From contig OZ316894.1 in assembly GCA_973895155.1 (NCBI GenBank), positions 19,902,001-19,966,000 on the forward strand: a stretch of DNA of 64,000 nucleotides. Reading direction: 5' to 3'. The position numbers and the translations under genes were made by a program. Positions 31,991 to 44,201 of this stretch are shown here, piece after piece; positions within the stretch are counted from its first letter, which is position 1, and each line of letters starts with the position of its first letter. The notes beneath the pieces are model-generated. The model was not told the DNA's origin and searched no databases. It was given only the letters and a program-made list of their open reading frames with translations. Source of the DNA: Marsupella aquatica (taxonomy: Eukaryota > Marchantiophyta).

Positions 31991-34984
31991 AGTGATTGCC
32001 TGAAGACCCTCACTAGCCAGGCTCGATGGCTTGTTAAGTGGTAAGAGGTGGGCTCGGAGGTGGGCATTGGCATCCTGAAGTTTGGAGCGTACCAATTCCC
32101 TGCAAACTGCATGTCCATGTCTAGTACATGGAAGTGATGAAGAAGGGTTTTTCCCAGCAATTTAGGGAGTTTTAAGGGCCAAAGAATTGCTACATGCAAG
32201 ATAACTCTCAGCTGTGGTGTGGCAGTGGGTCCTGATTCTGCATGCAACCTGGTTCTGGTCCAAGCCGTCATGCTCCCAACGGCATCTGTCGAAGAAAGTT
32301 AAATGAAACAACACAAAACTCAAAATTTAAGCGTTCCCTGCTTCCAAGCCAGTTGACTGGGTTGCTCAAGGGCAATGCCCATTGAAAGACCCTTGTTTAA
32401 CTAAGGTAAATAATCCCATAGAGGGAGATTCTTCAGGTTGTGATATGTTTGGGTTTGGTACGTGGGGTCTATTGGGTGCTTGGGAAGGGTGTATTCCTTT
32501 CCCTAATTGGTCGAGATGTACTTTTAGCAGGCAAGTGTGGTTATCAAGGGGCTTTGTAGGGCCTTTTCTGGGCATGGAAAATATCAACTTTGTTAACATC
32601 ATCAGGTAAGGAAGATGCATGCAGCATTGTTACAGGCATCCAGAAACTGCAACACTAGACTATCCAAGAATGAAGCACGAACTATAATCATGGGAGACAA
32701 GAGGAGATTGAAGTGACATTCTTCCCTCCTGCAAAATCATTGATTTCCTCAGTCCAAATGGAGGCAAAACAGCTTTCTGGGACTCATTAGCTCTTGCTTT
32801 TAGCTGCAATGAGCCTTTTCCTTTTCACCTTGGATCATATGTATTTTTTGGATTTTATTCTCCATGGTTTTCTCCTCTTTGAAAGGGGACGGATGATACG
32901 TTCTTATCACTAAGACTTTTGCAAAACTTGAGGAACCCAAGGCTGTACGAGTGCCGTCCAAGTAGCCCCCAAATGTTTTGACCACTTGTACTTCATTTGG
33001 CCCAGCTTGATGATTGATGGTGTTATTCTGTTTTTTGTGTGAATCATTGCTCAATCGTGTCCCACCAACAATAAACAAAAAATTAAATGTGTCCCACCAA
33101 ACAAAGGCACTTTGGAGGTTTTGACCCACTTCTTATCACACACGTTGTAAAGTCAGATATCCTGATTTGTTAGAAAAAGAGATGGAACTTTTTGTTTCAA
33201 AGGAAGATAGAACTCCCAGTAGGAAAAATGTACTCCTAGATAGGATCGTACACACGATCTCCCATTCTTCGTTCTCTACTTTATTTTCCTTCGATTAATG
33301 CCTTGTGGATAGATGAATACACGGAATGAATTCTCTAGATGAAGAATAAAGGACTTTGAACTTTGAAGTGAGGAGATATCCTTTGGTTTTTTCCCTAGAT
33401 TTATGGAGGTAGCACAAAGCTCTGAAGTGTGGAGTTGTTTTTCCTATGGTATCGTCCCCTGTTTCCATTCTTCCCCTGTTTCCATTCTTCGTTTCATCGT
33501 TTTAAAACAAACAACAGCCAACAAGAGAGAAAACATGGAGGAACTGTAGCACCTTTCTCATGACTTTCACTTGTACAGATTACCTGAAAGTCTGGACAGC
33601 TATGGGAAAAGAAAAAATATAAGGGGAATTTATGTCCGAAATCCATGTCTTGTATCACCTGACTGTGTTTGATTTGGATACTCAACAGTAAAGGCATTGG
33701 AGAAAGATGCAAGGTAAGTGAGCTAAAATATTTATTTAGCCCTTCCGAATTCTGAGAAGGGGAAGCTCCCACAGACCACAACATTTTACAAGATGGTTTG
33801 TTTATGTCTCTTCCCACCCAAAAGTCTCAATTATGCCAGGGTCCCACATCCCTACACCATGTCCAGTAATCCTTTTGTATTTCTCAGCACCTCCCTCTCA
33901 GGTTTCTTGTCATATCGTCGCTATGACATGGATTGTATTTTCAAGTTGAATAGAGTCTGAGTGATAGCTGCTATTCTGGTCACTTCTGAGAGCTGAGTGC
34001 TGAGCCTCTCTGGTATAATAGCGGGCATAATTATAGCTGATGTTAATTGTCATGTTTGTTCTCTGGTTGGCTTATACTAACAGTAATTGCGGTTGATGGA
34101 CTTTGCTCATGCACCATAGATGGACAAATGCTTCACTAAAATTAAAAACACATCCTAGCAATCCACCTACCGTAGCAAGTGACCATGCTTGCAAGCAACC
34201 AGTATCCAAAAATATTGGCCTGTGAGGGGTGCCTATGTGTCTCAAGGCGAGGATGGTAGCACCTACTTATTCTGGATTAGCACAAGGGCCATTGCATGTC
34301 AAATGGTTGCTAGCATGGCTTTGAAATAGTAGTTATCTCAGGGCATGCATGACAACCATCTCTATACGGGGCCGGTAGGTATAAGCCTGTGAGGTAAGGC
34401 ATAGATGTAGAGAGGGCTGCAACAGTACTAAGGAACCCTTAAAAACTCAGGCGCAAAACAAGAGGCACTTTCCCATGGTGCAGATATGTCAAGAAGGGTG
34501 CAGGGAAGGATGTTGATTGAAAGAGGCTTTGGGTACTCTAGCGATGATAGGCCATTATTCAAACCTTTCTAGGGTAGAGAATTCATAGCGTGTGGATATG
34601 CTCATGCATGTGTTAGACTACTGACTCATTAGAGGTCCAGCAGGCCTCAACAGCACTTATATTATTGTGTTTGTGTATTCATGCACGGGGCTTTATAAAT
34701 TTGCATAGTTTTTCGTTCCCTTTAATGTATGACCATTTTTGTGTACACAAATTTTCCCTGGCGCCTGCTGACTCATTCCTGAGTAGAGTGAAGGCCCTGG
34801 ACAGCCAATAAAGCCGTCTAGCTGTGCACATTGAGAACTCCCAGGCAGTAGGGAATCAAGGACAGAAAAAGAAGTGAAGAGGCTCTGCATGAGGGAGACT
34901 CCACAAGGAACGGTGGGGGCACGAGTTTGCTGTGAGCAGTAGGGCAGCCTGCCCTAGGGGAGACCCATTGGCCGCGGAAGGGAG
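31991..34984. other. intergenic, no gene recognised
   Basis: Possible continuation of the SINE body to about 32290, then low-complexity spacer. No domain-bearing frame is visible. Confidence 0.45.
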
Positions 34985-35048
34985 GTGCAAGCAAGACTTG
35001 AACCTTGGTTAGAGAAACCAATCTCTGCTTAATTTACTACCACCAAGA
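34985..35048 (-). mobile_element. tRNA-derived SINE head, minus strand
   Basis: On the minus strand, a box A-like CTTGGTGGTAGTAAATTA is followed by a box B-like GGTTCAAGTCTTG with tRNA-like spacing. The rest of the element would extend toward lower coordinates. The head resembles the one at 31826 (shared TGGTGGTA and GTTCAA). Confidence 0.5.
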
Positions 35049-37167
35049 CAACTGTGCTTGGTTGAACATATATGTACTTATCCTAGACAAGTTACTTCTA
35101 ACAGACTTCATCCTATGAAGTACGTCTTCTTGTTGTAGGGTAACATAGAAGCTTTGCAGGACAACATCCCAAGTGAGAGTATATTCCAAAATATGCTATG
35201 ACTACAGAAATATCAGCTAAATTTAATGTAATAACAATTGGGGTCCATTGTCACCCAGCCGTGCTAGGACTAACATGTAAATATTACCTAATTGTTTATG
35301 TTTCTTGTATTCCGTGTCCCTTGATAACTCAACAAAATACTTGACATCCACTAGAAAGCATGATACAGAATATTGTGTTTTCCTTTTATTTCATAAAGTT
35401 TTCTGACAATTTCCTTCCAGTGAGCATTAGAAACAAGCTCTGGTGACCTTGCTTGCAAGACCATGTGTCACCCGACTGACTACATTAAATGCAAGGCAAA
35501 ACAGTCACGTTAAGACAACAGAATAAATGTATGATAACCTCACTTCAAGTTAACTATCACCATTTTTGTGTCCTGTAGCATTTTGACCCCCCTCATTATA
35601 GGGACAAACCAGCACTTTCCACTTCCCCTATCTACTGTACCAAACTCATCAATGAGAACAAACAAACAAACAAATTGTAAGCCTTTTGGTTCAACATTGG
35701 AACACTACAATATGCAATCACTTTGTGCAATCACATTTTCACTTTCTCATGGTCTGTTTAAAAATGTCATTCTGACAAGAAGTCTCCCTAGCTGTTGGAT
35801 TTTTTCCTAACTATGAGTTTAACCTAAAGGTGCCATTGTGCACCTTTTCCAAGCCCAACCGCTTGCTTCCCTTGACCTTGCACACTTCCTGAAATTCAGC
35901 CGCCAAGTAAATGTGTCTACTCCCCACAGTGTCCGACTGCCTGGCCATCTTGCTTATGCTTAGCAACACTTTTGCTCAACATTACTCACTATCAGCAGTA
36001 GTGTGCAATGCACTTTCTTTGGGAAAGTTTGAACATCATTCTCAAGCTGGAAAGAGATACCTTCCTTCACCACCATTAGCACCACCTTTGCCTGTTGCTA
36101 GCAGAGATCAGTATGCAAGTATTCCGAGCAGTGTTTCCTTTTGTATCTTGGGCAGGTGGCACTTACTACAACCCAAGAAGTCTCCGCTTAGCAAAAATGT
36201 TGTACGGTCACATTATTAAAAACTGATGTACAATCAGATCTAGACGGCTCATTTTGGTAAATTTGTCACTAAATATTTTCTCCAAATATTTGAAAATATT
36301 GCAAAGAAAGACAACACTGATTGCCAAACATTCAAATTTGTTCCCTCCCACCAGTGCTTCTATGATTTGTCCGTTGTACCATAGCCCATCTCTCTCTCTC
36401 TCTCTCTCTTGGGAAGAAGCATCCCATGTGCACTTAAAGGGGGTTTGCATTTCTAAGATAGTGCAAAGCTATCAAATTGTTAAAGAGTGCAACCCTCCAT
36501 CCCTAAGCAGTCTCATGGCTTGCAACCCAAATTGTACATCCTACTCCATAAATGCATTTTTTTTACTCTACTAAAAAATGGTAGGCACTTATTGCTAAAT
36601 GCAATTGATGGGATTGTGTGCTTATCATGAGGGCTTCCACTTAAATAGTTGCCAACTAGCAAATTATTTCAGGCCTGTTTGCACCTTAAAAAGGTGCACA
36701 ACAAGTGCAAACTCCGTGTAAAAGAAAGGGGGAAAGACCATGAGGTCTTGAAGGCAGCCCTGGTTTGCACTCATGGAGTTTGCACTTAGACAGAGCCGTC
36801 TGTAGGTCTCTCGACGAACTGCTTCCCGTTTTTTCGGGGGGTACGATGTATCTTTTGTGAAGAGAAGTCCAGACTCAATAGCAATTGGTAAGATAGCAAT
36901 TGTCGCCATATCTTTAAGCCGTCCGGACTCTCTCGAAATTCGATAGTGCTGTCCTGCCTCCTCACCCTGTTGACAAGAAACGCCTCGTGATTTATCTCCA
37001 TCTCCAGATTTTCCTCATCTTGTTGACATGATACGCCTCATGATTTATCTCCATCTCCAGATTGTGCTTTCGGTGGACTGACATCAGTTTGTTCGTCCGT
37101 CGCCTTGCCCTCTCTACATTCCTCTGCTCGGGCCTTCCCCAGCCTTTCCCTTCTTGTTCGGGAGACA
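35049..37167. other. intergenic with simple repeats
   Basis: It contains (ACAA)n near 35660 and (TC)n at about 36389-36409. A 52-bp tandem at 36969-37065 (TGTTGACA then ATTTATCTCCATCTCCAGAT) is the only longer structure. No gene is supported; the last part is presumably the former promoter and leader of the TBCB copy. Confidence 0.5.
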
Positions 37168-40100
37168 ATGTCGGTCGCCTTAGAGTCTGTAACGAACTAT
37201 GTGCGGGTCCCGTCGTCACAAAACCAAGCAGAGGACATGGTCCTCTTGCAAGTCACTCATTCCAACCTGAAAGCAAGGTTCCAGGAACTGCGCTTCGATC
37301 TGCACGTAAGTTATGCCGTCCATCGTGTCACCTCCCGGTGTTTACCTCGCTGCTGCGTCTAGTTGTTGAGTGGTATACGGTTCTATTTGGGAAAGTCGGA
37401 ATCGATAAATAGCTTAATCGATCCCGGAGGAGCAGTCTCTCGGAAAGCCACCTGCTATGAGCATTTTCTCAAATGATGTGCCCCTTTCGAAGCTTTGAGT
37501 CAGAGCTGGATGAGAAGATGGCAATGACGAACAAATTACAGACCCTGACATTTACATCACCGGAGATATTAAATGAAACAGTTGAATGGTGTAATTATAC
37601 TACACATCCATACTCAGTCTTCGAAGAACTAGGAAGCGCTGAGTGAATCCTCCACTTCTGCAGATTTTCCTTCTGAATTTGTATTGAAGTTGGACAGTTA
37701 AATCTGAATTGCTGGACTAATCTGATAAAGACAATGTGTCTCAGACAACGATCGGGAATGTGAAGGAGCGGCTGCAGACGCACACTGGGACGGCAGTTAG
37801 AGTCAATGTACCTGCAGCTATTCAATGAGGAAAATACAAAGCTTCATGATCTAGTGGACGATAATAGAGCATTAGGGTATTACTCTCCATCTGACGGGTA
37901 GGTATTTACGCATTCAACCCCCCCTAATACCCTTTCCTTCGTGCGGTAGAATTTCCCATTCCATCCCTCACTGGGAGAGATCAGCGTGGTGAATTTCCTG
38001 GCTTCTCACGTTAACCGAAATTCTGATTAGAGACAGAATTTCAGGATGCTGTGACAATTCTTTTTATCTCCTTAACTTGAGCTACAAAAGTAGCTTGAAG
38101 ATAAATTATTCCTTCACATTTCTTAGCCACACTTTCGGCTGCTGTAGCCGTCGAAGTTTTGTCATTTATGCTTCATTGGAAAGGACTAATCGTCTCCAGT
38201 GATATGTGGTCACCTGCTGATTGACAGGAGATTCTGATCACCAGGCTGGCTCACCACGGTTGTAATTTGCGTAATTGGTTAACAGGTACCTCATTCACAT
38301 TGTAGACCTTGATCCAGGGTCAATTGCAGCAGGAGGCTGGCTGGACGACACTTCATTGATAGAGAAATACACTATTTCAGATGATGCGTACAAGAAGCGT
38401 GATGATAGGTTCTCCAGATTCCCGCATGATAAGGTCGATAAGAGAGCTGGACGAATGTGTGTCCATTCCTTTTATTGAAAGGCAGGAAGGGCAATTCTGA
38501 GATATTTCTGATTAGCTCGACTAGGTATCAGTCATTGACTAGTTGCCTAGTTGTAATAAAAAAAGACTAAGGTACCTTCCAGTCCTCTACTAGCTGTTCA
38601 CTGCATGCAAATGAGACTTGTTACTTTCGTCCTTCAAGACACATACAGAAAATTCAAAGAAAAGCGCTCGCAGAAGATCCAACATGGACTCTGGAAAAGG
38701 TACACTGACTTCTGTTGCCATCCTGCAAGAGTCAGTAACAGTGGCCAATGCAAATCTGGTGAAACTAATCTTGGCTTACCAGTAAGGACTAGGGATGCTA
38801 GAAATAATCTGTCAAATACTTGGTAATAGTGATAAATCTTTTCGAATGGTTGTCAAAGAAAACTTGATGCGAAGATATGATTACAGTTTGGCTTCCCTTT
38901 TCAGCGAATTTCTGCACGACATTATGAATCCTAGCCCAATTGACTGTTCATATGAATATTGAGATTGAATTCTTGTTATATCGGGAGATTCATGCTCTCA
39001 AGCCTATTTCGATTCATGTGTCCGCTGTTTTGTTTTCTTGCACAGGCAATGGCTTCAAGGAGAGGTGTGCGTCTTCCAGAGGTCAGTCACACTCCATTCG
39101 TGTTGGTCTTGCGTGTCTTGTGACTGAAGAACGCCTTATATTCCCTTATAACGTTAGGTACTGTTACAGTACAAGGTTTTGGAAGGATCAGGACTTCATT
39201 GTACGACCAGACCGTTTGCCTGGACGTGGTAATCCAGTTCTTCCATGGGTTCGGAAAAGGATAGCTACGTCGTCCATCTTCCATTCATTCATCTTCCATC
39301 GATGTCCATGGGTTTGGAAAAGGATAGCTACATGGAAGACGTAGCATCAGGCATGGAAATACAACCACAATTTTAATACCTCAGAACCATTGAAACGAAT
39401 CTCGAGTCATGAGCTATCTGACGAATCACTCCCGCTCGCTAAACTGGTTTGTGGGTCAGTTTGCTCCCTGATAGTTTGCCTTCTTTGCTCATTTGCTCTT
39501 TAATGCTAAATACACCGCCCATGTCTATCAATGGAGAGTGCTCTCCTGTCTTGGGGATGTTAGAAGTGTGTACTGTATCCTGTGCAGGTTGAGGACAGAT
39601 GTGAAGTTGATCCAGGAGGCAAGCCAGGTGTGCTAAAGTTCGTTGGAAGGGCAGAGACTTTAAATCCTGGCTTTTGGGTTGGGGTCTAATATGATGAACC
39701 AGTTGGGAAGCATGATGGCCTGTATGATCTGTAAACTCCCTTTTGTGGTTAAAAAGTTGTGACTCTCCATTTTTAGCGCAGTTAAAAAAGGTGAAAGGAA
39801 TTTATTGTCAGTGATATTTGAAAAGCATTCGAAGAACATGACACGGATGTGAAAGGAAAATCACAAGAGACATTTGCCCGGTCCTCTGTAAGATTGAAGA
39901 TGACTTAGTCAACTTCCTCTTGGTGGAAATAAGAAGTTCATAAATATTTGTGCTATAGCTACCTCTGCTAATCCTGTTTAAGACTACTTAGTAATGGTCT
40001 TTGCAGTGTCAAAGGGAAGAGATGCTTTACTTGTCCGTCACCGTTTGGTTCTATGCTACGGCCAGATAGACTAAAGGTTGGACGGGACGCCTGAACCAAT

Positions 40101-40383
40101 TGATTGTACCATTTCAATTGGAAAATGTTGTGTAGTTATCGTGATGAGGTCGTTTTCTTTCCCAAACTATTATGTTTCCAGTAGAATTATAATTCAACTC
40201 CTCTCTGCGATACTTGATGATATTGTTCTGTCTTCCATGTAAAAATTTAAATAAAGAATTCAGGTCCAAGTTCAGAATTGTCCTTGGATGACCTTGTGCA
40301 TCAAGTTTTTCTAAATTTGAATCACACTTTTCCAGATTGGAGATTACCCGGAGCGGGATCCCTTTGAAGATGGGGAAATATGA
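37168..40383 (+). pseudogene. tubulin folding cofactor B, unprocessed degenerate copy
   Basis: TBCB binds alpha-tubulin in the tubulin-folding pathway through an N-terminal ubiquitin-like domain and a C-terminal CAP-Gly domain. Exon-like blocks with splice consensus are: 37168-37305 (ATG; MSVALESVTNYV through LRFDLH), 37745-37897, 38286-38408, 38639-38699 (RKFKEKRSQ), 39588-39721 (DRCEVDPGGKPGVLKFVGR and GKHDG), 40007-40076 and 40336-40383 (GDYPERDPFEDGEI, stop). The C-terminal signature is exact for the family. Defects: exon 2 is 153 nt where 152 keeps frame, with an extra base near 37798-37802; a TAA replaces the expected Gln codon at 39687-39689 inside CAP-Gly; the exon 3/4 phase does not match; and the segment before CAP-Gly is not found. 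Because introns remain, it arose by DNA duplication or decay in place, not retroposition. Sequencing error could explain single defects but hardly all of them. Confidence 0.8.
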
Positions 40384-41237
40384 GAACATAACAAAGATCC
40401 AGGGTCCGATCAGCCTCCCAATACTTCTGGTATAGACAAAATGTCTCTTATAAAGTCATCTCAAACATCGGAGTTGTGTTCTATTATCAGCCCTGTCGTA
40501 CGAAGTCCTTTCAACATAGCTTGAGATTACCTTGTCTGTCTCATTTAATTTCCCTTTGCGTCACTTGGGTACTTAGATGCGAATATGGATTAGTTTGCAG
40601 TTAGATCTCCGTAAGTATTTTAGGTGTTAAGGACAAATTAGCCTCTATTTGCTAAGACAACTAAAAATCTTTGTAAATATGTGCTGTGACTGACCGACAA
40701 CTTGGAAAAACCCCATGATTTTCAGTCTTAGAACATTTAAGTTATCCATGTCAGGATTCTGATCATTTACAAAGAAAATCTTCTGACCTTGAGTAGGGAC
40801 TGTATTTGACAGTGTTTGTACTTCCAGAAGTGCCCAGAGGCACCGTTTCCAAAAAGTTTTACATGTTCCCCAGTACAACTGTTGGATTTGCAAATTGTGG
40901 TAGAATTTGTCAAGTTCAAGCACTGTGATGAATAGATGTCGGAAGAAAAATTTGCCAGCTTTCATCTTGTTGGCCATTTCCGTCATGTGCCTGTCTTCTT
41001 CATCACAGGAGTAGACAGGTATCTTTACACGGTCACTGCCTTTCTTCTCGATAAAACGGCTCTGATTGTCATGTCGTTGACACTCTTCTCGTTGGGGGTC
41101 TAATTGACAAGATTTATTTCGAAGGCAATTCTGGCTACAAGTCAATTGGGGATACGGGGACCGTTTCGGGCCAGGGAATTGACATTGCTACGAGTGACGG
41201 GATTTGGTGATTGAGGATTTGATTTTTGGATGCATGG
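40384..41237. other. spacer between TBCB copy and element block
   Basis: A minus-strand open stretch (41145-40645) lacks an early ATG and any recognised domain. I do not support it as a gene. Confidence 0.4.
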
Positions 41238-41387
41238 ATGTTGGATCAACCAGAGTTTAATGCGGCACGCATCCGGAGATACAAGACTGCTTACCGTGTC
41301 TACATTGAGACATTGATTGCAAGAGAGAGAGAAGAGAGAAGCTATGATGAGTATTGGACTGGCGGAAAGTTCCGCACCAGTGAGTAG
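41238..41387 (+). CDS. small upstream ORF overlapping the element ORF
   Basis: Starts ATG at 41238 and reads MLDQPEFNAARIRRYKTAYR, then a basic/acidic stretch to GGKFRTSE and a stop at 41385-41387 (49 codons). It overlaps the following ORF by 44 bases; that ORF lies in the +1 frame relative to this one. The composition looks protein-like (amphipathic, charged). It could be the start of a fused protein made by a frameshift, or a leader ORF, or the product of a frameshift mutation in a decayed element. Confidence 0.4.
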   Translation: MLDQPEFNAARIRRYKTAYRVYIETLIAREREERSYDEYWTGGKFRTSE

Positions 41388-43101
41388 GAAAGTTTTTTGT
41401 CGAATTTATCCCAAAACCTCCGCCAAGGTGATGGAGGATTGTAGGAATATTTTTCAAGCCACCGGGCTCACGGAGTTCATGAAGGTGAAAATTATAATCC
41501 CTTCGGGGAAGAGTTGGAACATTGAGGCCGGGACGGAGTTATGTACGAAAGGAATCTACTTTGAATGTCTCCAGCGAGTAGTGGCCCATGTGGAGTTAGC
41601 TAAGCTCCTGGTTCTGGAGAATCAACAATTTTCATTCACACCCCGGAACATAAGGGGAGAGCTCACGTTGACAATGGTGGTCGGTTGGGTGATTAATCCC
41701 ACCTCCACTACTTCTATTTCTGTCGTCAAGGATGTTGAGCACAAGGGATTTTTGGCCAAGGTTCATCAACGGATCCTTGGTAACGTGCAATCCGGGGTGG
41801 TGAATGGAGAACATTTCGTGGTAGTTATGGACATCAAGAACTATCCAGCCCATGTGTACGGATGGTGGTACTATGGGTTGAAGAAGCTATTGAACGCCGA
41901 TCCTGGGAGTGTGAAACCAGGTGGGGCTGTACACTTGATGGGGTCATTTTTGCTGGCCAGAGCAGAAGGGTGGATTGGTTCCCCGGGACAGGAAGACTCT
42001 GGATCATCCCTTACCACGGAAATCAGGAGTATTGTCATTACCATCTTGGGGAAACTAACGGAGGGATCATCGTCGGCGGTTGAGGATGATAATAGAGAGG
42101 AAGAAAACCAGGATGAGGACTCCACATTGGAGTGGCTTGAATCACTTGTGGAAGATCCGGAGGAGCCCCTGGTCTACAACATTCCTAATGTCTACCTGGC
42201 GGAATTACAAGAATTACGGGATTTCCGGGAGGGAGTCCATGAGGGACTCAAGCTAGTCCACTCATTGAGAGATTCTCTCAAGCAGGCCACTGCCAGAGTA
42301 GAGACTTTGGAGCAGAGTGCCCTGTCTATGAAGGAGGTGATCAAGGCCAAGGAGGAGGCCATTAATGAGAAGGTTAAACGTCTCCAAACAGCTCACGTAG
42401 AGATCTCCAACTTGAAGGGAGCCTTGTCCACCAAGGCCAAGGAAGCGGAAGAGGTTGGAGTATTGAAACAGGCATTGGCCAAAGAGAAGCAGAATTCTGG
42501 AGAAGTGGTGGAGTTAAGAGCCCAGGTGGGAGCACTACGGAGTCAAATGGTGATCTTTGAGACAAGGGCTAAGAGGAGTGAGGCCTTGAGTCTGGGGAAA
42601 CGGAAGAACCCCTGCATACCTAGCTCCACACTTTCCCCGGATTTGGTCTCCAGGGCCATTGAGATGGTGGTGAAGGAAGTCAGTGGGAAGTATGGACCCC
42701 TGTTGGATGCAGCCAAGAAGAGTCAAGAGAAGAGCAAGAGCTTAGAGAAGAAGCTCAGGGAGGTACGTAAAGCGTTACGAGAGGCTCAGGTCAACATGGG
42801 GACCCCGGGGATGCCACCCCGATTTGTCACCCCTGGGACTCCCATGGCCACTGGGCAGGTTTTACCGTTGGAATTGCGGTCCGGTGAAGAAGCGGCCTTA
42901 TGGAAGGACACCATTGGTGAGGGGTACATCAAGACGTGGCAAGCCTTGGCCAATTTGAGGAAGCAGGGGAGCACTAGAACAAGGAGTACCCCGGTGAAGA
43001 AGAAGAGGAGTGAAGTGGCACTCACTCCATTGGAGAGTGATGAGGAGGCCCAGTCACGGGGCTCAAGCCAGGGTACCGTGAGTGAAGAGGAGGAGGATTA
43101 G
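41344..43101 (+). CDS. 585-residue coiled-coil protein of a repetitive element, function unknown
   Basis: The first in-frame ATG is at 41344. The N-terminal ~210 residues look globular, with motifs such as YGWWYYGLKKLL near residue 180. An acidic segment (EDDNREEENQDEDS) follows, then a long heptad-rich coiled coil (about residues 290-390 and 440-490), a Pro/Gly-rich linker (MGTPGMPPRFVTPGTPM) and a C-terminus rich in Lys, Ser and Glu (VKKKRSEVALTPLES ... SEEEED). No reverse transcriptase, integrase or transposase motif is seen. Its C-terminal coding end and 3' flank recur in inverted orientation at 44202-45015, so it belongs to a repeated element, perhaps encoding a structural (gag-like) or accessory protein. 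No family is recognised; a domesticated host gene is possible. Confidence 0.55.
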   Translation: MMSIGLAESSAPVSRKVFCRIYPKTSAKVMEDCRNIFQATGLTEFMKVKIIIPSGKSWNIEAGTELCTKGIYFECLQRVVAHVELAKLLVLENQQFSFTPRNIRGELTLTMVVGWVINPTSTTSISVVKDVEHKGFLAKVHQRILGNVQSGVVNGEHFVVVMDIKNYPAHVYGWWYYGLKKLLNADPGSVKPGGAVHLMGSFLLARAEGWIGSPGQEDSGSSLTTEIRSIVITILGKLTEGSSSAVEDDNREEENQDEDSTLEWLESLVEDPEEPLVYNIPNVYLAELQELRDFREGVHEGLKLVHSLRDSLKQATARVETLEQSALSMKEVIKAKEEAINEKVKRLQTAHVEISNLKGALSTKAKEAEEVGVLKQALAKEKQNSGEVVELRAQVGALRSQMVIFETRAKRSEALSLGKRKNPCIPSSTLSPDLVSRAIEMVVKEVSGKYGPLLDAAKKSQEKSKSLEKKLREVRKALREAQVNMGTPGMPPRFVTPGTPMATGQVLPLELRSGEEAALWKDTIGEGYIKTWQALANLRKQGSTRTRSTPVKKKRSEVALTPLESDEEAQSRGSSQGTVSEEEED

Positions 43102-43808
43102 ATTGGTCGTACGGACGTGGTTGTATGGCCCCTTGACTTTCCAATTTTTTTGTGAGGGATCACTCACGGGCTTGTTGGAAAGAGCTCGCGGAGCTGAGTC
43201 CAACAAGAGGCAGCGCTCTTCAAACGGAGCCAGGATGAGCAAGTTAGGGCCCGACGAAGTTGGGTTTACAGGATACTGAAATAGCCATATCTTGGTCGTC
43301 CGATGTCCGTTTCAAGAGCGGTCGAGTGATTCATGACCAGGAGGAGGAGGGCTATCCGGGGGTGAACTCAGAAGTGCAAGTGGAAGGGCACCTAGTTTCG
43401 GCCATTGTGGGGTTCCTCGCAATTTCACGGTTCACGGAGTAATGTTGGGGCGTCGTCGAAGGCATCGTCGGCCCCACTGTTAGTTTAGAGTTTAGGGTTT
43501 TAGAAGCATGTGTGTGCCGCATGCTTTTAGTTTAGGGGTTCCTTAGTAAAAGGTTTAGCGGCGCCGTTAGGGTAGCCGCCATCCTTGTGACCCCGTGAGG
43601 GGTGCCTTGGTGTGTTTTTTTTTAGTATTTAGGGGGAGAGCCCCGGAGTAGTGGGGGGGGGACTCAGTCTAGTGTTTGCTTAGGGAAGTTAGCTCATAGC
43701 CAGAAGAGGGAATCAAGCCAGAGTAGTGAGGTAGAGGTGTAACACTTGCCCCAGTGAGGCAGTAGTTGGGCAGACGGCAAGAGGCCGGGTTGTCCTTGCA
43801 ATGTGTTA
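43030..43808 (+). repeat. left arm of a ~0.75 kb imperfect inverted repeat
   Basis: It covers the last codons and 3' flank of the 585-residue ORF. Landmarks shared with the inverted right arm are CGGGCTTGTTGGAAA-AGCTC, TTAGGGCCCGACGAAGTTG, GGGGCACCTAGTTTCGGC-ATTG, GCATGTGTGTGC-GCATGC, GAGAGCCCCGGAGTAGTG and GGGTTGTCCTTGCA. The match ends near 43808. Confidence 0.85.
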
Positions 43809-44201
43809 CGACGTTTTGCCAAAAGATATGGATTTGGTTTGATTCCTCAAGTTTTGGTGTGGTGTTACTTTTTTTTGGTTCACGATTGTGGTCTTTCCCA
43901 AGAAGCGTCTAAGGAATCCTTGCACGGTTTGGTCAACCCTGTGAGTAGGAGGGGTGGTGACAACACTCCACCAACGACCAGTAGGAGTGTGTGTGTGGCG
44001 TAATCCATGGGACTTGATCAAAAATAGAGCGGCTAGTCGGTAGACTTGATCAAAAATTACATTTCCGGGAGCGGAAATAAACATACTCATCCTACATGCA
44101 ATAGAATCCTAATAGCGTCCCTCCACGTTCCCGTCATATGATAACAAACGATTTTAGTAGGAGTAAATATGTATTTGTGGTGTAAATTGTTTGATAAGCA
44201 G
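43809..44201. other. spacer between the inverted arms
   Basis: About 390 bp of unmatched sequence. The phrase ACTTGATCAAAAAT occurs twice (about 44011 and 44044). No gene. Confidence 0.6.

Noticed and set aside
40645-41145. 166-codon minus-strand frame
   Set aside because: Opens at TTG with no early ATG, no domain and no splice support; kept only as a note.
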